Origin: Paenibacillus caui
Lineage (GTDB): Bacteria > Bacillota > Bacilli > Paenibacillales > Paenibacillaceae
Length of the DNA: 64,000 nt
Assembly: GCF_019904135.1 (NCBI RefSeq)
Contig: NZ_JAIOGQ010000016.1
Span: forward strand, 1 to 64,000
Reading direction: 5' to 3'
In this document: positions 1 through 7,915 of the stretch, piece after piece
Position numbering within the stretch: the first letter of the stretch is position 1
Layout: each line of letters starts with the position of its first letter
Made by a program: the position numbers and the translations under genes
The notes under the pieces: generated by a model
Database searches by the model: none
Seen by the model: only the letters and a program-made list of their open reading frames with translations
What the model was told of the DNA's origin: nothing

Positions 1-1
1 G

Positions 2-157
2 TACACAAGTCAAACATGTCCGAAGTGTTCAGAAAAGAACAAGGCACAAGATAGAAAATATAAGTGTAAATGCGGATTCGAAAAACATAGAGATTTAGTC
101 GGTGCTATGAATATTCGATATGCACCTGTGATTGATGGTAACAGTCAATCAGCCTAA
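2..157 (+). CDS. tnpB: TnpB (IS605 OrfB) C-terminus, truncated by window edge
   Basis: The last 51 codons of a TnpB-type RNA-guided nuclease are visible. They carry the four-cysteine zinc ribbon (CPKC then CKC with the final Cys separated by one residue) and the closing block HRDLVGAMNIRY, the family's third RuvC motif region, where the usual D is present as D in HRD. TnpB uses a guide RNA made from the element's right end to cut the empty donor site and so retain the element. The start is outside the window. It is followed directly by the omega-RNA region. Confidence 0.85.
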   Translation, partial: YTSQTCPKCSEKNKAQDRKYKCKCGFEKHRDLVGAMNIRYAPVIDGNSQSA

Positions 158-312
158 GATGCTATATGCACTGTCTTAGGAGGGGCAATGAGATGCCCTC
201 ATCTTGAAGGCTGTTCAAAACAGAAATGGACTGCGAACGTTTAGTCATTCAAGAATCCCACCCGTCACACCGTAAGGTGTAGGGCTTGCGACTTTAGTCG
301 TGGGAGTCTCAA
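158..312 (+). ncRNA. Omega-RNA (reRNA)-like right-end RNA of the TnpB element
   Basis: In IS605 elements the guide RNA of TnpB overlaps the tnpB 3' end and the right end, with the guide taken from DNA just past the element. Here the segment has an AGGGGCA/TGCCCT hairpin near 180-205 and a terminal CCCAC/GTGGG stem-loop (about 255-306) ending at TCAA. If this is active, the guide would start near 313. Boundaries are inferred from family layout; the RNA itself is not shown. Confidence 0.55.
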
Positions 313-540
313 CTGATTCCTTAAACTTAACTGTTGAAATATTATCACGTTCAAATCCATTTGAAATTCACGACTCGTCAGTTAAATTCGATCTGTTATT
401 AGACAAGAATTAGTCTATGCCTTCCTATGGGCTAATCACTAAAGGGCACCCAAAGGATGCCCTCAAGCTTGGCGCCACTAAGCTAAAATCATACCATGAT
501 TATTTACAATTTGTTTTGCCGCTATTATTACCTGTCTTCC

Positions 541-1305
541 CTACAAATGCGATCCCCCGGTGGCGTCGAGCAGCTGTGCTGTGACCCAGCGGCTGTCCGG
601 GGACGCAAGGAAAGATACGACGTCTGCGATATCTGAAGTTTCGCCCACCCGGCCAAACGCGGACATTTCTGCCGCATGCTTGTGACCCTCGGGCGTGTGC
701 AGCCAGGAAGCGTTCACGTCCGTATCCACGATACCGGGTAGCACCGCGTTCACTGTAATTCCACGTGGTCCGAGCATTTGCGCAAGATGCAGGGTGAAGG
801 TATTGAGGGCTCCTTTGGTTAAATTGTAAGCCATAATATGAGGATATGCGATTCGCGTTACGCCGGAAGAAATGTTGATAATCCTTCCTTCATTGCGCAG
901 CAGCTGCAGCGACTGCTGGACGAGAAAGAACGGAGCTTTAACGTTCACGGCGAAAATATGGTCAAAATTCTCCTCTGTTGTCTCCTCCAACGTCTGCGAT
1001 GTTCCGATGCCGGCATTATTGACCAGAATATCAAACCGGCTCTCTCCGGTTAGCCGGACAAGCTCGGCTTGCAAGGACTCTATTAACTGCATGATCTCGG
1101 GCATGGATTCAAGCTTTGCCCCAATTGCAAAAGCCTGGCCACCCCGCTCCGTAATGGTCTGCACAACCTCATCCGCCGCCTCGCGGCTGCTGCCATAATG
1201 AACCGCCACAAGAGCCCCGTCTTCGGCCAGCCTGAGCGCGATTCCTTTTCCGATGCCTCTGCTCGCTCCTGTAACGAATGCTATTTTGCCATCCAAACGT
1301 TTCAT
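541..1305 (-). CDS. Short-chain dehydrogenase/reductase (SDR)
   Basis: A 254-residue classical SDR, a cytosolic NAD(P)H-dependent oxidoreductase. It has the Rossmann motif TGASRGIG near residues 12-19, NNAG near the middle, and the catalytic S ... YNLTK block. The ATG at 1305 is chosen because a GGGAG site lies 8 bases upstream, and because the longer in-frame start at 1344 would overlap the -10 element of a MerR-type promoter (1345-1376). The MerR gene just upstream on the same strand is the likely regulator. The substrate cannot be told from sequence. Confidence 0.9.
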   Translation of the reverse strand: MKRLDGKIAFVTGASRGIGKGIALRLAEDGALVAVHYGSSREAADEVVQTITERGGQAFAIGAKLESMPEIMQLIESLQAELVRLTGESRFDILVNNAGIGTSQTLEETTEENFDHIFAVNVKAPFFLVQQSLQLLRNEGRIINISSGVTRIAYPHIMAYNLTKGALNTFTLHLAQMLGPRGITVNAVLPGIVDTDVNASWLHTPEGHKHAAEMSAFGRVGETSDIADVVSFLASPDSRWVTAQLLDATGGSHL

Positions 1306-1344
1306 TTCTCTCACTCCCAGACATATTGTGATAGGTGCAATCAA

Positions 1345-1376
1345 AGCTTACACCCTCCAGTTAGGGGGAGAGTCAA
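1345..1376 (-). promoter_or_regulatory. MerR-type promoter with 20-bp spacer before the SDR gene
   Basis: On the minus strand TTGACT (1371-1376) and TAAGCT (1345-1350) are separated by 20 bases, longer than the normal 17. The spacer holds an imperfect dyad CTCCCCC ... GGAGGG, as in promoters activated by MerR proteins, which twist the DNA to bring the two elements into register. It points at the SDR gene, and the MerR gene is adjacent. Confidence 0.7.
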
Positions 1377-1458
1377 GGGGGAGTCCTCGTTATCCCGATA
1401 AAAAATCCATGTTAACCCGCGAAGAATACGGACCGAACATGGAAATAACGAGGCGTAT

Positions 1459-2301
1459 TTAATTGATCTTTGTAACGGGGACAAGCAACTCAGACAGCCG
1501 CAGGTTGCCGTACATCTCGTTGTCCCCAGTTAAATAGATTTCACGGATCGGCTCTGAGCTGGTCGGGAAATATCCGTTCGATCTGATCCAGGACATAACC
1601 TCGGAGGTGGCCGAACAACCGCTGGCGTAAGGATTGCAGTAGTGCAGCAGGGAAGCGGCTTGATTTATCTCCGGCAGGAGGCGCACCTTCACCCGGTCAC
1701 TGCCTGGAATATCCCGGGTAAGGGGCAAGGCGACCTCAAGATCGGCCGGATCGGCCGGGTTTACGCTCTCGCCGAAGTGGCCGGGATCATGCCGCAGAAT
1801 CATGAGCGTCCCGTCACTTTCTGCTCCGTGCAAACGGACGTATCTCGTGATCTCGTCCAGCAGCAGGCAAAGCTGGGAACGCGGAACAACGTCGCGAATA
1901 GCAGCCGCGAGCTTCGGAGGGACATACTTGATCGCTATAGGCTTTGAGATGTCAAAGCGGTCAAGCAGCTCAACCTGATTCAGCCTCTCCTTGACTTCAC
2001 CCAGCTGCTGCTTCGCTTGCTGAATGATGTTTTGGAGCTCCAGCTCTTTATCCGCAAGTTGGTTCTTGATAACGTTTAACGGGGTATTTTCCGCCAAAAA
2101 AGTTTTGATTTCTTCCAAAGTGAAGCCCTGTTCCTTAAAACATGCGATGCGCTTCATGGTCAAGAGCTGTTCTTCGGAATAATGCCTGTATCCCGTGTGC
2201 GGATCTGTGAACGCCGGCTTGAGCAGCCCGAGCTGATCGTAATACCGCAGCGTCTTGACAGAGACCCCGGTTAGTTTGGAAAAGACGCTGATTCTTAGCA
2301 T
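1459..2301 (-). CDS. MerR-family transcriptional regulator with effector-binding domain
   Basis: 280 residues. The N-terminus is a MerR winged helix with the signature SVKTLRYYDQLGLLKP (residues about 14-30). A coiled-coil dimerisation helix follows (about 80-115), then a C-terminal ligand domain of the GyrI/BmrR-like kind. Such proteins sense drugs or small organic ligands and activate promoters with long spacers. The promoter at 1345-1376 in front of the adjacent SDR gene fits this exactly. The ligand is unknown. No metal-binding cysteine cluster is seen at the C-terminus, so metal sensing is unlikely. Confidence 0.88.
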   Translation of the reverse strand: MLRISVFSKLTGVSVKTLRYYDQLGLLKPAFTDPHTGYRHYSEEQLLTMKRIACFKEQGFTLEEIKTFLAENTPLNVIKNQLADKELELQNIIQQAKQQLGEVKERLNQVELLDRFDISKPIAIKYVPPKLAAAIRDVVPRSQLCLLLDEITRYVRLHGAESDGTLMILRHDPGHFGESVNPADPADLEVALPLTRDIPGSDRVKVRLLPEINQAASLLHYCNPYASGCSATSEVMSWIRSNGYFPTSSEPIREIYLTGDNEMYGNLRLSELLVPVTKIN

Positions 2302-2390
2302 ACTTAGAACCGATTCCTTTCGTGGAGATGGCTTCTACCGCCATGATATCTTGAAAACTGCGCTGCGTAAAGGAAGCGGAAGGGATCATT

Positions 2391-2445
2391 AAAAAACAAA
2401 GCCTCACCCCGGTTCTCTTTACAAGAGATCATCAAGGCAAGGCTT
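2391..2445 (-). terminator. Probable intrinsic terminator after the secreted-protein gene
   Basis: On the minus strand AAGCCT (2440-2445) and AGGCTT (2398-2403) can pair around a loop that holds an inner CTCTT/AAGAG stem. A T-rich tract (TGTTTTTT) follows. It lies downstream of the 2543-3175 gene. Confidence 0.5.
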
Positions 2446-2542
2446 AAGCTTAAGGTTCATCTGGAGCAGGAGCAGGAGCTGTAGCAGGCAAGCTCGTCTT
2501 TAGCAAGAACAGCCTGACAGTTTCCCGAATGAATGCATGATG

Positions 2543-3175
2543 TTAAAAAATAGCATGCGGCGCCGTTCCGACTCTCCAGTAGTCGTCCACTTTCTCAAAT
2601 TTTACGATGATGTATTTCGGTCCTTGCTTATGTTCCGGATCAGGAACGCTCAGCTTGTATACCCGCTGGGTTGACGTCATGCTGAGCATTTTGGCGGTTG
2701 TCTTGCCAAGGTCCAGAATATAGCTGCCGTCGGCATCAAGCTGGGCCATAAGGCCATTATGCACGATAAAGAATTTGTTTATAAAATATTCGGCCGCTTG
2801 GTTAGTGTAGCTTTTCTTCAGGTATTCGAGCAGCTTGGAGCGGGTTCCTATGTCTTCAGACAGATATCGGTACGTTTTGCCGTTCAACTCAAAGGTTTCC
2901 TTTGCACCGTTGCCGCCCGAAAGAGCGTAGAGATACCGTTTCCCGGCTTCCGCCATCAGCGGAGGAACGCTCGTATGATTCAGTCTGGTAATGGCTGTAG
3001 GATCAGTCACCTTGACGGTTTCCGTCTCCGGCTGCTTGGCCGAAGGTGCTACAGCGGCCTTGTCCCCTGACGGAGCCGACGTTCCGGCCGCTGCTGCTCC
3101 GGCCGTCGCTCCAAGCGCTGTTATCCCGATCATTGCCGCTGCAAGCGCGGACAGTAGCTTCGAATTTATCTTCAT
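2543..3175 (-). CDS. Secreted protein of unknown function
   Basis: 210 residues with a clear Sec signal peptide: basic MKINSK, a hydrophobic run rich in Ala, and a likely cut after GAAAAG near residue 30. A low-complexity Ala/Pro/Lys linker follows, then a folded region of about 150 residues with no motif I recognise (it contains YLYALSGG and ends in PHAIF). No lipobox cysteine is present, so it should be released or held by the wall. A GGAGG site precedes the ATG. It is a single gene, with a terminator-like hairpin downstream. Confidence 0.7.
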   Translation of the reverse strand: MKINSKLLSALAAAMIGITALGATAGAAAAGTSAPSGDKAAVAPSAKQPETETVKVTDPTAITRLNHTSVPPLMAEAGKRYLYALSGGNGAKETFELNGKTYRYLSEDIGTRSKLLEYLKKSYTNQAAEYFINKFFIVHNGLMAQLDADGSYILDLGKTTAKMLSMTSTQRVYKLSVPDPEHKQGPKYIIVKFEKVDDYWRVGTAPHAIF

Positions 3176-3350
3176 ATGTTTCGCCTCCGTATTAGTTAAC
3201 GAAACTGCTGTGTGAAATGTTTCATATCAGCCATTTTACCAAACTCTTGGTGTACAGAAAAGCGGACTGAGGGCCTGACTCTCTTTTGCCGGATTCTCCT
3301 TGGGCCTTAAGAATAGCGCTTACGGGCGGTTCGCCAATCGGGCTTACAGC

Positions 3351-5678
3351 TTATACGTTCACTTCGCCAATCTTGGCGCTTTCGGCTTTGATCTCCCCAA
3401 GACCATCCAATGCAAAGCTTTGGTCGTAGATGCGGATGGCGGCAGGAGTCTCCGTTTCATTGACAACTGTCACTTCGCTGCCCGATACATTCACGTTCAG
3501 GCGGGCGCCCCGGAACATGACCTTGAACGAGAAGGAGGTCCAATGTCCCGGAATGAACGGCTTCAGGACAAGCTCGCCATTGTGGACACGGAGACCGCCG
3601 AAGCCCTGCACCACGGACATCCAGGTGCCGGCCATGCTCGTGATGTGGCAGCCGTCCTCGGTGTCGTTGTTGTAGTTGTCGAGGTCCAGGCGCGCCGTGC
3701 GGAGATACATTTCATAGGCCTTGTCCTGGTAGCCCAGTTCGCAGGCCATAATGCAGTGGAGGCAGGGGGACAGGGAAGACTCGTGTACCGTCAATGGCTC
3801 ATAGAAATCGAAGTTCCGTTTCTTCGTCTCCAGGTCGTAGCGGTCACCCAGAAAGTACAGCCCCTGCAGCACGTCGGCCTGCTTGATGTAGCAGGAGCGC
3901 AGGATGCGGTCCCAGGACCAGTTCTGGTTCAGCGGCAAATGTTCCCGCGCAAGTTCCTTGACGGGAATGAGTTCTTTATCGAGGAATCCGTCCTGCTGCA
4001 GGAAAACGTCCCGTCCTTCATCATACGGATAATACATGTTCGCGATGATTGCTTTCCAGGCGCTGCGCTCTTCGGCTTCCAGCTTGAGCGTTTCAACCAG
4101 CTCGGCGTACCGGGACGGCTCCTCCAACTCCACAAGTTCAAGCGCTTCAAGCGTATACTCCATCGTCCAGGACGCAATCCGGTTCGTGTACCAGTTGTTG
4201 TTCACGTTGTTCTCGTATTCGTTCGGGCCGGTTACGCCAAGCATCACATACTTGCCTTTGGCCGGGGAGTAGCTGACGCGCTGTTCCCAGAACCGTGAGA
4301 TTTCCACCAGCACCTCCAGGCCATATTGGCCGAGGTACGCCTTGTCTCCCGTATAGTTGACATAGTTGTAAATCGCATAGGCGATAGCCCCGTTGCGGTG
4401 GATTTCCTCAAATGTAATTTCCCATTCATTGTGGCATTCCTCGCCGTTCATCGTCACCATCGGATAGAGCGCGCCTTTCGTGAAGCCGAGCTTGCGGGCG
4501 TTTTCCCGGGCTTTCTGCAAATGCTTGTAGCGGTAGATCAGCAGATTGCGGGCGATACGAGAGTCCGCGGTGCTGAGATAGAAAGGCACGCAATACGCCT
4601 CGGTATCCCAGTAGGTACTGCCGCCGTATTTTTCACCTGTAAAGCCTTTGGGGCCGATGTTCAGGCGGTCGTCTTCTCCGTTGTAAGTTTGATTCAGCTG
4701 AAAAATATTAAACCGGATCGCCTGCTGCGCGGCTGCGTCGCCTTCGATGATAATGTCGCTTTCCTTCCATTTTGCGGCCCAGGCTTCAGCCTGCTCCTCT
4801 ACGAGCGTATCAAAACCGGCTTCCACTGCGCTGTTCAGCGCCGCTTCCCCCGCTTCGGCCAGCTGGCCAAGCCCGTAATTGCGTGACGTTACATTCGCCA
4901 CATATTTATAAAGAACGATCGTGTCGCCTTGGGCGGCTTCTATTGTGAACTCGCTGCCGATATATTTCTCCTTCTGGGTAGGCCGGATGCTCGGCTTAAG
5001 CGGCTGGCCGTTCTTGGTAACCGTGCAAGACATCACAGAGGTGACATGGAAATCGAGCTTTTTCGTTTTCAGCGTGACATAACCGTTGCCTTCTCCGGCA
5101 TGTTTGGCTACTTCGTTCCAGAACTTTTCCTCGTAGTTGGCATCCTTGTTCTGAATATCCCCGTCGAGATAGGGAATAAATTTGACGGTTCCCGTGAAGT
5201 TAAGCGGCGTTACCGCATAGCGGATCGCCCCGATTTCATGGCGCTTCGCGCTGACCAGTCGAACCGATTCGACCTTCACCTCTTGGCCGCCTTCAAGCAC
5301 AGCGGTAAAGCTTCGGGAGAGAAGACCCTCTTTCATGTTCAATACGCGGAGGAAATCCTTCACCTGGCAGGCAGCCAGGTCAAGCGGCGTTCCGTCGATT
5401 TCGACGTCGATGCCGATCCAGTTGGTGGAATTGAGCACTTTGGCAAAATATTCGGGATACCCGTTCTTCCACCAGCCGACGCGCGTTTTGTCGGGATAGT
5501 AGACTCCGGCCATATAGCTGCCCTGGAGGGAACGGCCGCTGTACCGCTCTTCGAAATTGGCGCGCAGTCCCATATAGCCGTTGCCGATGCTGAAAATGCT
5601 TTCAGAGATTTCCTGGGTGGAGGGATCGAAGGAGTCCTCGATGATGGACCATTCGTCTATTTTTAAATACTGCTTCAT
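3351..5678 (-). CDS. mapA: Maltose phosphorylase (GH65)
   Basis: A 775-residue cytosolic glycoside hydrolase family 65 enzyme that splits maltose with inorganic phosphate into beta-glucose 1-phosphate and glucose. The block YPMVTMNGEECHNEWE and the catalytic segment GVTGPNEYENN match maltose phosphorylases better than trehalose or kojibiose phosphorylases as I recall them. The Glu in PNEY is residue 487, the general acid position of the Lactobacillus brevis enzyme. The ATG at 5678 has AAAGGAGA upstream; an in-frame upstream start at 5783 would overlap pgmB and lacks a site. It forms an operon with pgmB, 85 bases upstream, whose product uses its beta-glucose 1-phosphate. Confidence 0.93.
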   Translation of the reverse strand: MKQYLKIDEWSIIEDSFDPSTQEISESIFSIGNGYMGLRANFEERYSGRSLQGSYMAGVYYPDKTRVGWWKNGYPEYFAKVLNSTNWIGIDVEIDGTPLDLAACQVKDFLRVLNMKEGLLSRSFTAVLEGGQEVKVESVRLVSAKRHEIGAIRYAVTPLNFTGTVKFIPYLDGDIQNKDANYEEKFWNEVAKHAGEGNGYVTLKTKKLDFHVTSVMSCTVTKNGQPLKPSIRPTQKEKYIGSEFTIEAAQGDTIVLYKYVANVTSRNYGLGQLAEAGEAALNSAVEAGFDTLVEEQAEAWAAKWKESDIIIEGDAAAQQAIRFNIFQLNQTYNGEDDRLNIGPKGFTGEKYGGSTYWDTEAYCVPFYLSTADSRIARNLLIYRYKHLQKARENARKLGFTKGALYPMVTMNGEECHNEWEITFEEIHRNGAIAYAIYNYVNYTGDKAYLGQYGLEVLVEISRFWEQRVSYSPAKGKYVMLGVTGPNEYENNVNNNWYTNRIASWTMEYTLEALELVELEEPSRYAELVETLKLEAEERSAWKAIIANMYYPYDEGRDVFLQQDGFLDKELIPVKELAREHLPLNQNWSWDRILRSCYIKQADVLQGLYFLGDRYDLETKKRNFDFYEPLTVHESSLSPCLHCIMACELGYQDKAYEMYLRTARLDLDNYNNDTEDGCHITSMAGTWMSVVQGFGGLRVHNGELVLKPFIPGHWTSFSFKVMFRGARLNVNVSGSEVTVVNETETPAAIRIYDQSFALDGLGEIKAESAKIGEVNV

Positions 5679-5763
5679 GCTTACCGTCTCCTTTGGTTTC
5701 TCAGGATCGAATATTTGGAAATTGCATGCAGGACATGCAAGGCTTCCTGTTATAAAAGCGGTT

Positions 5764-6435
5764 TCATAACGCCGCTGTTTCATCCATCAGCCGGTTCAGG
5801 CGGCTAACCGAGAAACCGGCAAGGGAAGGGACGACAATGTCGGCGCGTCCTAACATGTCCGGCGAGCCGATGCCGACACTGCGCATTCCGGCCCGGATGG
5901 CCGCCTCGATTCCAGCTTCGGCATCCTCGAACACTATGCAAGCCGAAGGGGAGATGCCAAGCTCGCTTGCGCCCAGCAGGAACACTTCGGGGTCCGGTTT
6001 GGCGCTGGATGTTTTGGTGCCGTCAATGATGGCGTCGAAGCAGGGAGTGAGGCCCGTATTGTTCAGGATGAGCATGGCGTTCTTGCTGGCCGAGCCAAGG
6101 GCGGTTTTGATTCCCCGCGTGCGGCACTCCTTCAGAAATTCCAGAGCGCCGGGCAAAATTTCGGAATGATCCATCCCTGAGATGGATTCGACATACCAGG
6201 TATTTTTGCGCTCCGCTAACTGCTGCCTTGCTTCTTCATCCACCGTAACGCCGCCGACTTCCAGCAGAATTTGCAGCGACGCAGTCCGGCTGACCCCTTT
6301 GAGGCGTTCGTTGTCCTTCTCCGTAAATACGAAGCCCAGCTCTTCAGCTAAGCGCTTCCAAGCCAGGTAATGATATTTGGCCGTATCGACCAGCACGCCA
6401 TCCAGGTCGAACAGGCAGGCTTGAATGTCTGTCAT
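5764..6435 (-). CDS. pgmB: Beta-phosphoglucomutase
   Basis: A 223-residue HAD-superfamily enzyme converting beta-glucose 1-phosphate to glucose 6-phosphate through a phospho-aspartate. The N-terminus has FDLDGVLVDT with nucleophile Asp10 and acid/base Asp12. Later come the SASKN motif with its Ser/Lys and the FEDAEAG metal block. Length matches the family. GGAGG lies 7 bases before the ATG. It is first in the pgmB-mapA operon. An operator-like CAAACGTTTG lies 27 bases upstream of the start and a terminator separates it from the regulator gene. Confidence 0.95.
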   Translation of the reverse strand: MTDIQACLFDLDGVLVDTAKYHYLAWKRLAEELGFVFTEKDNERLKGVSRTASLQILLEVGGVTVDEEARQQLAERKNTWYVESISGMDHSEILPGALEFLKECRTRGIKTALGSASKNAMLILNNTGLTPCFDAIIDGTKTSSAKPDPEVFLLGASELGISPSACIVFEDAEAGIEAAIRAGMRSVGIGSPDMLGRADIVVPSLAGFSVSRLNRLMDETAAL

Positions 6436-6461
6436 CGCAATTCCTCCTTCTCCTTATAGCG

Positions 6462-6471
6462 CAAACGTTTG
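6462..6471. promoter_or_regulatory. LacI-type operator before pgmB-mapA
   Basis: The perfect palindrome CAAACGTTTG lies between the terminator of the LacI-type regulator gene and the pgmB start. The same core or close variants precede the other maltodextrin units (7598, 9821, 10054, 10193). It could be read by the local regulator or by CcpA. Confidence 0.65.
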
Positions 6472-6482
6472 AACAAACTTTG

Positions 6483-6519
6483 AAAAAAATATATGAAGCA
6501 CATCTGCTTCACATATTTT
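6483..6519 (-). terminator. Intrinsic terminator after the maltodextrin regulator gene
   Basis: A 15-bp stem (arms 6486-6500 and 6505-6519, loop CATC) with one wobble pair is followed on the minus strand by seven T. It ends the regulator transcript and separates it from pgmB-mapA. Confidence 0.85.
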
Positions 6520-6542
6520 AACCAAGGGCGGCAAGACCGGTC

Positions 6543-7580
6543 TTACTTGTTCGAGACAGCGAACGTCGAAGATTCCCGTACCATCAGGCGATGGGGAATG
6601 ATGTGGCGCTTCGGCATTGGACCGGTGACGCTGTCATTCTGGATCGATTGAATAAGCACCTGGGAGGCCGTGTATCCCAAATGATAAATACCGATATCAA
6701 TGCTGCTGATCGGCGGGGTGGACAGCTCGGACAAAGGAATATTGTTGAAGCTGACCAGACAAAGGTCCTCGGGTACCTTGAACTTGAGCTCGTGAAGCCC
6801 TCTCAGCACCCCGAACGATACCATGTCATCCACGACGACCAGAGCGGTCGGCCGCTGCGGAAGATTCATGAAAAAGGACATCGCCCTGTATCCGCTTTCC
6901 TGCAGGAATTCGCCTTCTACGATCCATTCGGAACGCACCTGAAGCCCCGAATCGGACATAGCATTACGGTACCCGGTCAACCGGTCTTGCGATACCACCA
7001 GATTAGGCGGCCCGCTTACGAAACCGATCCGCTCATGCCCCATGGAGATAAGGTGCTTGGTAGCATCGTAGGAAGCTTGAACATTATCCGTATCTACGGT
7101 GAGAATGTCATGATGATTTTCGCTTCGCCCGATCAGGGTGAACGGGTATTTATGTTCATACAGGAAGTCAACAACGGGATCATCTTTCCGCGAATACAAA
7201 AGAATAGCGCCATCGACACGCCGGCCATTGAGCAGCCGGGAAACGGCTTCCAGCTCTTCTTTCTCATTGACGCCGGAACTTAGCAACACGTCGTATCCGG
7301 ACCGGTTCGCCTGGGTTACAATCCCCCGAATCAATTCCATAAAGAACAGGTTTGAGAACAATTCCTCAGCCGGTTTCGGCAGGAGGACGCAAATGCTGTT
7401 CGTCGTTTTGGAAACGAGGCTTTTGGCCATAATGTTCGGATGGTAACCTAGCTGTTCCATGACGGCTTTGACTCTTTGGGAGGTTTCGGTACTAATTCTG
7501 GGATGATTGGACAGTACCCTGGACACGGTGGAAGGCGACACACCGGCCTTTTTGGCGACATCCTTAATGGTTACAGCCAT
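6543..7580 (-). CDS. malR: LacI-family regulator of maltodextrin use (MalR/MdxR-like)
   Basis: 346 residues. The N-terminal helix-turn-helix TIKDVAKKAGVSPSTVSRVL (residues 3-22) is classic LacI. The hinge helix and a periplasmic-binding-protein-like sugar domain follow. It is probably a cytosolic repressor that responds to maltose or a maltodextrin; the flanking genes (mapA, pgmB, GH13 enzymes, MdxEFG) support this. The ATG at 7580 has AAGGAGG and begins at the conserved AVTIKDVA; the longer frame to 7670 runs through the promoter. A GCAAACGGTT site just upstream suggests that it represses itself. Confidence 0.9.
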   Translation of the reverse strand: MAVTIKDVAKKAGVSPSTVSRVLSNHPRISTETSQRVKAVMEQLGYHPNIMAKSLVSKTTNSICVLLPKPAEELFSNLFFMELIRGIVTQANRSGYDVLLSSGVNEKEELEAVSRLLNGRRVDGAILLYSRKDDPVVDFLYEHKYPFTLIGRSENHHDILTVDTDNVQASYDATKHLISMGHERIGFVSGPPNLVVSQDRLTGYRNAMSDSGLQVRSEWIVEGEFLQESGYRAMSFFMNLPQRPTALVVVDDMVSFGVLRGLHELKFKVPEDLCLVSFNNIPLSELSTPPISSIDIGIYHLGYTASQVLIQSIQNDSVTGPMPKRHIIPHRLMVRESSTFAVSNK

Positions 7581-7597
7581 AGGGAACCTCCTTGTGG

Positions 7598-7640
7598 AAC
7601 CGTTTGCTTTTATCTTAATGGATAGGCTGATTATTGTAAA
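7598..7640 (-). promoter_or_regulatory. Promoter and operator of the LacI-type regulator gene
   Basis: On the minus strand TTTACA (7635-7640) and TAAGAT (7612-7617) are spaced by 17 bases. GCAAACGGTT (7598-7607) follows immediately, in a position to block transcription. A further TGCAAACGAT-type site is at 7806-7815, about 170 bases upstream of the -35. The rest of 7641-7870 shows no gene. Confidence 0.65.
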
Positions 7641-7870
7641 TAGATATTGTTTTAAATGGCCTGTTGACATAAAGAATGTTCATAAACTGATTGGAATTAC
7701 CCAAATTCAATCCATAATTAGGAAAAATATTGCGAAATTACGAGCAAACACATGTTTAAACCAGCACCGAAAAGATACTATCAGCGGTAGTCGTTATTAC
7801 GGAAATGCAAACGATTTTACAACTTTCATCAAAGCGATATTATCAAAAAAATAACATCAGCATACATAAA

Positions 7871-7909
7871 CAAAGCTGCCCGCAGGGCACAGTGCCCGAG
7901 GCAGCTTTG
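7871..7909 (-). terminator. Intrinsic terminator after GH13 gene 1
   Basis: CAAAGCTGCC (7871-7880) pairs perfectly with GGCAGCTTTG (7900-7909), with an inner GGGCAC/GTGCCC stem. It lies just past the stop of the GH13 gene at 7916. The T tract is short. Confidence 0.75.
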
Positions 7910-7915
7910 AAACAA

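Larger units (their letters stand above)
1..312 (+). mobile_element. Right end of an IS200/IS605-type element (partial)
   Basis: The first 157 bases encode the zinc-ribbon end of a TnpB protein. They are followed by about 155 non-coding bases ending in a hairpin (CCCAC ... GTGGG around an inner CGAC-TTTA-GTCG) and a TCAA at 309-312, as at IS605-family right ends. These elements end in subterminal hairpins rather than inverted repeats and make no target duplication. The left end and any tnpA lie outside the window, so it is unknown whether the copy is intact. Confidence 0.8.

Noticed and set aside
7663-7700. Plus-strand TTGACA promoter near 7665
   Set aside because: No plus-strand gene or RNA follows before the GH13 terminator region, and no good -10 is at the right distance.
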